Assembly (NCBI GenBank): GCA_947176615.1
Contig: CAMWRO010000176.1
Span: 1-6,289, forward strand
Origin: an uncultured Porphyromonadaceae bacterium
Lineage (GTDB): Bacteria > Bacteroidota > Bacteroidia > Bacteroidales > Muribaculaceae
DNA: 6,289 nucleotides
Direction: 5' to 3'
Part shown: piece after piece, positions 6,249-6,289 of the stretch
Position numbering within the stretch: the stretch's first letter is position 1
Layout: every line of letters begins with the position of its first letter
Translations under genes and position numbers: made by a program
The notes under the pieces: model-generated
What the model was told of the DNA's origin: nothing
Database searches by the model: none
The model's input: the letters and a program-made list of their open reading frames with translations, nothing else

Positions 6249-6289
6249 ATGAAAAAATCTCTTTTCGCAAGGGTAGCCGTGGGTGCGGG
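6249..6289 (+). CDS. Start of a second fimbrillin-like lipoprotein gene (truncated by window end)
   Basis: ATG 6249 opens the frame MKKSLFARVAVGA, the beginning of a lipoprotein signal peptide. Its 41 bases match the first 41 bases of the gene at 4377 at 38 positions, so it is a tandem paralogue at least in its leader. The upstream DNA (AATCTT..TTTAACACAATCATTAT) is AT-rich and partly resembles the DNA before 4377. The Met8 to Arg change puts a charge within the hydrophobic core of the signal. All three differences (6271, 6287, 6289) are T to G near the window end and could be sequence error. The function of the rest cannot be judged. Confidence 0.6.
   Translation, partial: MKKSLFARVAVGA

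Overview
The window looks like chromosomal DNA from a member of the order Bacteroidales, most likely a Muribaculaceae-type gut bacterium (inference). Three things point there: a C-terminal PorU (type IX secretion sortase), a type V (FimA/Mfa1-like) fimbrial gene set with Bacteroidales-specific families, and promoter boxes of the Bacteroidetes TAnnTTTG type. The coding DNA is fairly GC-rich. All supported genes are on the + strand. I see no tRNA, rRNA, CRISPR array or transposase.

Layout: (1) 1-1043 is the 3' third of porU. (2) 1044-1908 is a gene-free stretch of 865 bases. It holds a 384-bp nested palindromic element (1086-1469), a cluster of GC-rich hairpin repeats (about 1491-1730), and an AT-rich promoter region (about 1766-1865). 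In that region a 10-bp perfect inverted repeat encloses one -7-like box and the -33 box of a second promoter. (3) 1909-4300 is a two-gene operon: an OmpA-like/DUF3575 outer-membrane barrel protein, then an FimB/Mfa2-type lipoprotein anchor subunit overlapping it by ATGA. (4) 4377-6122 is a lipoprotein pilin/adhesin with an N-terminal DUF6562-type fimbrillin domain and a C-terminal right-handed beta-helix-like domain. It is followed by a hairpin terminator. (5) 6249-6289 is the start of a tandem paralogue whose first 41 bases nearly repeat the start of the previous gene.

The most notable observation is a run of eight G (1988-1995) inside the signal-peptide region of the barrel gene. In the sequence as given, translation from the ATG at 1909 stops after 29 codons, directly after the G run. 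A ninth G would join a normal signal peptide to a 432-residue protein. This is what a slipped-strand phase-variable ON/OFF switch would look like, here in the OFF state, although an assembly error or transcriptional slippage are also possible. Together with the inverted repeat at the promoter and the modular pilin paralogues, the locus looks built for variable surface display. The proposed working is: the barrel protein sits in the outer membrane and wall, the Mfa2-like lipoprotein anchors the fimbria, and the downstream DUF6562/beta-helix proteins supply variable shaft or tip subunits.
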